A stretch of 64,000 nucleotides of DNA. Source: Thuidium tamariscinum. Lineage: Eukaryota; Streptophyta; Bryopsida; Hypnales; Thuidiaceae. The stretch covers positions 10,478,001 through 10,542,000 of the forward strand of contig OX344752.2 of NCBI GenBank assembly GCA_947034885.2. Reading direction: 5' to 3'. Every line of letters starts with the position of its first letter. Position 1 is the stretch's first letter. This document shows, one piece after another, positions 59,995 to 64,000 of the stretch. Under the pieces are notes generated by a model. That model was not told where the DNA came from and did no database searches. It was given only the letters and a program-made list of their open reading frames with translations. The translations under genes were made by a program, and so were the position numbers.

Positions 59995-61589
59995 TAATAT
60001 CCTCTGGAATCTTCCCAGTTAGACTCACTGCTGGCGGGCTCTGGAAGCAAATGGTTGGAAAGACCTTGGCCGAAATGCTTGTAAGTCAAGAGTAAGCATG
60101 CGAAGTAGACATTGATAACTGCAAAGGTCTCCCCAAGCTCGACATACATGCAGACGCTTGAATCTCTACTCATTGGAAGCAGAGATTGGAAGAATGGAAG
60201 AGCTAGGTCGAGAGCCCACAGGTTTTAGTATTCAATATTAACAGCCAGGAGACAAGTACCCGTGTGCGCACTGTCGCCCTCGTTTCAAGAACATACAACA
60301 AAGACCTCAACAAGTCAAAAGCTGATGAGCCAGCGGCAGTCAGAGCTTTAGGCACTCGGTGGTGTATTTGCTTGACTTCAACTCACACACTTTCATGCCA
60401 GAAGCCGTACGAGGTCAATCGCAACATTAAAATACAATGTTCAAATCCACCAGCGTATCACCACGAAGGCACGAACGGTACGTTATCCCAATTTCTTAAT
60501 CTCTTACCCATGCCGGCTACACAGGAACCGAGCCTCAGAATCTCTGCTCTCGGAAATGCATCAAAATGATGCGCACTTGTCTCCCAAATTTCAACTTTGA
60601 GAGGACTGCATTTATCGGAGCAATGGCAACATACAGATATTGAAGCACTTTAGATGAGCTGTATAGGCGGCGCTGTGAAGACGGACTGATCAATCTGGAC
60701 TCTTGGAGCATGGTGGAGCATGAGCACAATGGATAAGTTAAGGCAATAGAGAAAAGGGTTGGACGGTGGGGCTAAAGGTAGGCACCAAATCAGGAAGACA
60801 GCTGCATCCATGAAGATAACCATAACCAGATACCAGAATAAATACTAACGTAGCACCTAAAAGCGACACTTGTTTCCAACTCACAGATCTTGACGGTAGC
60901 TACAAAATAAAATGATGTGATTTTGTTAAGAACCGGTTCACAAAATCAAGAAAATTGGCTTTGTATTTTTCCAAGCTTGTATGAATATGATATGAATTTT
61001 TGAAAACAACTTCGTAGATGCACCTACTATAAACACTAGACTAATACTAAAGCTGGTATGGAAACATCCAAAAGTGACACACTCTAACCTTGAATCTCAT
61101 GTAGGTGATTGGCTATTTCTTGGAAGAGTGACAACTTCTTGGAACCTCACTTGTCTCCTTTAGAACCCCACATGTCATTTTTGGGTCGACTTGCATTTGG
61201 ATTTAGGTTCTTTTCTAGATGCCCATGAATGACTAGTGTTGCATTTAGGTGCTCCTAAGTTTCAAGAGTGGTGGATATTGGATATAGACGAAGAGACTAG
61301 TTAAGCTTACCAATTCATGATGGAGGCCTCAATTCATCAACTCATTTGTTTTCAGGGTTTGGGACTTCAATCATACTTTGGTCATGCCTCTTGAGTAATC
61401 AAGCTATGCAGCTTTACAAAAATTGTGATGATCTCATTTGAAGCTGCCGTGAGAGTTTTGATTAGGAGTCCAGTCATATCATTCTTGAGGGGGGGGATGG
61501 TGGTGCTTTTGTGAAGAAAGAATAACGATACTGTAACTCTAACCTTAACCCCTAAATGCCTAAGCTGCGTTTTTTGGCATTATAGATTT
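59995..61589. other. 5' flank of the transporter gene, then AT-rich DNA
   Basis: 59995-60900 is of mixed composition and should hold the transporter promoter on the minus strand. A plus-strand frame at 60264-60569 has no motif. From about 60900 the DNA is AT-rich with repeat-like phrases. A short G-run (about 61484-61493) is present. Confidence 0.45.
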
Positions 61590-61910
61590 TTTGGGCAGCT
61601 CACTACGAATGGAGTTTTTACTTTTTTTCTTCAAAATTCTCACACAACATGTGTCCGAGGAGTAGCTTCAAGGCCCAAGAATTTTCGTAACTTTTGACTA
61701 CACGGTTAAGAAGTTATGGCATGATATGTCGTTTTGTTTGAAGTGAGGGCAGCCCGGGCAGCTGAAAAAACTTCTTTAAAAAAAACTTTTTTTCAAAAGT
61801 AAAATTTCAAATTGATTCTTTAGGTTTTTATAGACATGGGAAGCTTTGGATCATTCCATTTGGATTCATGAGTCAAAAGTTATGAGGAATTTTAGTTTGC
61901 GGGTAGGTAT
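61590..61910 (+). repeat. Direct copy of the 34.5-kb dispersed repeat
   Basis: It matches 34540-34900 with GCAGCTCACTACGAATGGAG, AAGGCCCAA, AACTTTTGACTACACGGTTAA and AAGCTTTGGATCATTCCATTT-like phrases. This copy keeps more G and C than the 34.5-kb one. Confidence 0.7.
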
Positions 61911-62376
61911 GGTCTAAAAACATTTTTTTGGTCAATAAATGTGTCCAAGGTCATTGTAAGAATGAACTAGGTGAAAATCTCTAGTCTTTTTTAGATTACA
62001 ATCCAACTCATAAATATTATTCAAAAATATTCTTTGATAGTAAAGAAAATTTCAAAGAGTTTGATTGTAAATAATGCAAGGTAAAAGCATTTGATGTAAA
62101 CAAAAAATTATTTTTGTACACTACTATATTATTAAGTAGGTTTCATTGAAAACTATTTTTTTAAATAGATGTCAATTTTTTTGAAGAATCATTTTTCAAC
62201 AAAAAGTTCATGGATAGAAAAACATCATATGCAACTTTTCATTTTTTACATCATTCTACAAAATCATTCTCATAACAAAAATAATATTTAGCAAAGACAT
62301 GCTACCCTTGTCCTTTACTTGAAGTATCATATAGATTAACTTGATAGGTCTTTTTTTAGAAATAGGGGTAGTATAA
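61911..62376. other. AT-rich intergenic DNA
   Basis: Nothing recognised. It ends in the TATAA target site (62372-62376) of the next element. Confidence 0.5.
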
Positions 62377-63021
62377 GGATGATTGCAAGAAACACCTATA
62401 CTAATTGTTTCATTTTGCAACAATACTCACGACTTTAAAAAAAATTAAAATTAGAATTTGAAAAAAATTAAAATAAATATCAATGACTTATATTTATATA
62501 TATATACTTGTAAGATGAAGGTATCAAAGGAAGGAAATACATAGAAATTTTTTTAAGTAGGAAAACTTGAAAAGTGTCAAACCTCAAGAGATGGTCATTT
62601 ACCAAAAAATTCATGAAAATATTATTGGTTTATATGTTTTAGATTACAAATAGAAAGAAGTTCACTCTGTAAACTTCCACACCACACAAAATTAATTATT
62701 TTTAAACTTCATTTAGCCATTAGCTATAAATTTATTAGAAGACCACCTCGTCCAAATTTCACCTCAAAGTTCTTTTTTGGGGGTACTAAATAGTACTTAA
62801 AATCTCCAAATTGACAATTGCAACATTCAATTGGGGTCTTTTTTTGGATAATATACTATTTTTGAGAATTACGAAAAAATTAGGTAATACATATGATAGT
62901 CATGAGTACCTTCTTTGTAGATCTTGAATCATTTGAAGCAAAAGTACGAAAGTTATGGCCAAAAAACATATTAGCATGTGACATGTGACAAAAAATAGAA
63001 CGAGTGTTTCTTACAATCACC
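62377..63021. mobile_element. MITE-like element with TATAA target duplication
   Basis: The left end is GGATGATTGCAAGAAACACC and the right end is GTGTTTCTTACAATCACC, inverted with few mismatches. TATAA occurs on both sides (62372-62376 and 63022-63026). Length is 645 bp. The interior is AT-rich, non-coding and related to 8491-9226 and 28330-28980. A 5-bp AT-rich duplication with GG...CC ends does not match Tourist (TAA) or Stowaway (TA). Confidence 0.75.
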
Positions 63022-63026
63022 TATAA

Positions 63027-63539
63027 TTTAACAATTTTATTTAAGTTTTATCTCATAAAATTATTTTCGTATTTTTTGTTATTTTAATCAAAGAACGTAA
63101 TATCTTTAGATTTTGCAATTTATTAGTTTTTCTACTTAGAGAATTATTACATACTTGATTGTCCTAGGTTTATTAAGTAAATACGCTCATTAATCACTAT
63201 ATGTGATTCTTTCTACCATTGCATTTTCTTTGGAGCGTAATATTCTATTCTTGAAATATTTTAAGAACTTTCTATTAATTTTATAAGTATAAAATTCATA
63301 AACTTAATAATAAATTCATTTAAAAAAAAGGCCTAAATAAATAAGCATTGGATAAATTAGTACCTTATATATCCTCGAGGTCATCCTAGAGGTCATCATA
63401 GTATTTTTATTCAATAAGAATAGTTGATATGGAAAGCTATTTAACCCCTAAAGGACTGCAATTATGTTTCTAGCAAAACTGCTCTAAAACTGTCATTTTT
63501 AGGACAGCTACCAAATTTCACCCAAAAAAACATTTTTAG
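63027..63539. other. AT-rich intergenic DNA
   Basis: No gene, RNA or clear repeat border recognised. Confidence 0.5.
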
Positions 63540-64000
63540 ACAAATGTAATTATAGTATCTTTAAGTTCACTATTTGAAAAGATGTAGAAAAAATTTCAGA
63601 AATTTCCGCCATGTAGATTGCAAGATATTAGTGTTTGAAGTTACAAAAATCTTTTTTTTACCATTGCGAAAATTTGGGCAGCTGGACTTCAAAAGGCCAC
63701 ATTTGTATGAAAAATGTCTAAGATGGTTGCAACTCTTTGGATTTATTTTCCAATTCAAGTTGGCTACATGCTTGAAAATTTTCATATCATTTGGAATTGT
63801 ACAACATGTACAAAAAAAATAGTAAATAGGAAGAAGTAGAGAATGATTCAAAATACAAAATGGTAACAATTTATTTATTGAATTGAAAAATGCCAATCCC
63901 AATGGCTCATTAATTCAAATGGAATGATTCAAAGCATTCCGCGTATATATAAATCTATAAAACCAATTTCAAATTTTGGATTCCAAAAAAAGTGATTTTT
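63540..64000 (-). repeat. Inverted copy of the 34.5-35.4-kb repeat, running off the window
   Basis: The minus strand matches 34745-34860 and then 35000-35420 in the same order, including CATTCTCTACTTCTTCC, TTTTCATACAAATG and TCTTGCAATCTACATGGCGG. The repeat therefore continues beyond the right edge. Confidence 0.7.

Noticed and set aside
60264-60569. 101-codon frame upstream of the transporter gene
   Set aside because: Ordinary composition, no domain, and it lies in the probable promoter of the divergent minus-strand gene.
63570-63902. Small frame resembling the one at 35216-35428
   Set aside because: The similarity extends through non-coding DNA with stops on either side; it reflects a shared repeat, not a conserved protein.
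1-64000. tRNA, rRNA, CRISPR or organelle-derived segments
   Set aside because: No cloverleaf with box A/B, no rRNA-conserved stretch, no regularly spaced identical repeats with unique spacers, and no organelle gene was recognised.

Overview
This is a nuclear segment from a green plant of the streptophyte line. It holds intron-rich genes with GT-AG splicing, a SUVR-type SET-domain histone methyltransferase, a plastid PHT4/ANTR anion transporter with a long transit-peptide-like N-terminus, and a plant-style WDR62/MABP1 WD40 protein. These genes sit in wide AT-rich stretches full of decayed repeats. The spacing and repeat load suit a bryophyte, lycophyte, fern or charophyte alga; I cannot name the species.

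Layout. 1-2230 is AT-rich and geneless. 3230-7796 (+) is the SUVR-like gene: eight exons that stay in frame and would encode 916 residues, with an alternative last exon at 4805-4853. 7797-11270 is non-coding and holds a 151-bp tandem duplication and a 736-bp inverted-repeat element. 12249-12716 (+) encodes an RNase H1-type hybrid-binding domain. 13175-16400 (-) is a transposase-like gene (copy A). 17590-28115 (-) is a diverged, broken relative (copy B), split by two insertions with TG...CA ends and short target duplications: 18017-19923 and 24411-28033. The second carries a 560-codon open frame. 28116-43865 is AT-rich and made of decayed repeats, including several inverted-repeat elements (39562-39705 has a TAA target duplication). 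43866-46044 is GC-richer and contains a diverged tandem repeat. 46045-56793 (+) is the WDR62/MABP1-like gene, for which I could build a 21-exon, 1,792-residue model with every phase consistent. 57747-59994 (-) is the PHT4-like transporter, six exons and 561 residues, convergent with the WD40 gene. 59995-64000 is again AT-rich repeats, including a second inverted-repeat element (62377-63021) with a TATAA target duplication.

The most unusual signal is that four neighbouring mobile or mobile-like units each carry their own dispersed, near-palindromic short word. Copy A and the SUVR region share TTTGTAC/GTACAAA; copy B has AGTACTAC/GTAGTACT; the 18.0-19.9 kb insert has CCAANTNGGA; the 24.4-28.0 kb insert has GGAACGGATCCG. 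This resembles the logic of VANDAL transposons, whose VANC protein recognises a short motif multiplied in the element's own DNA. Here it appears in unrelated element classes side by side, and one of the motif territories contains a histone methyltransferase gene. That the SUVR gene, the RNase H1-domain gene and copy A form one large element is an inference; I did not find terminal repeats bounding it.
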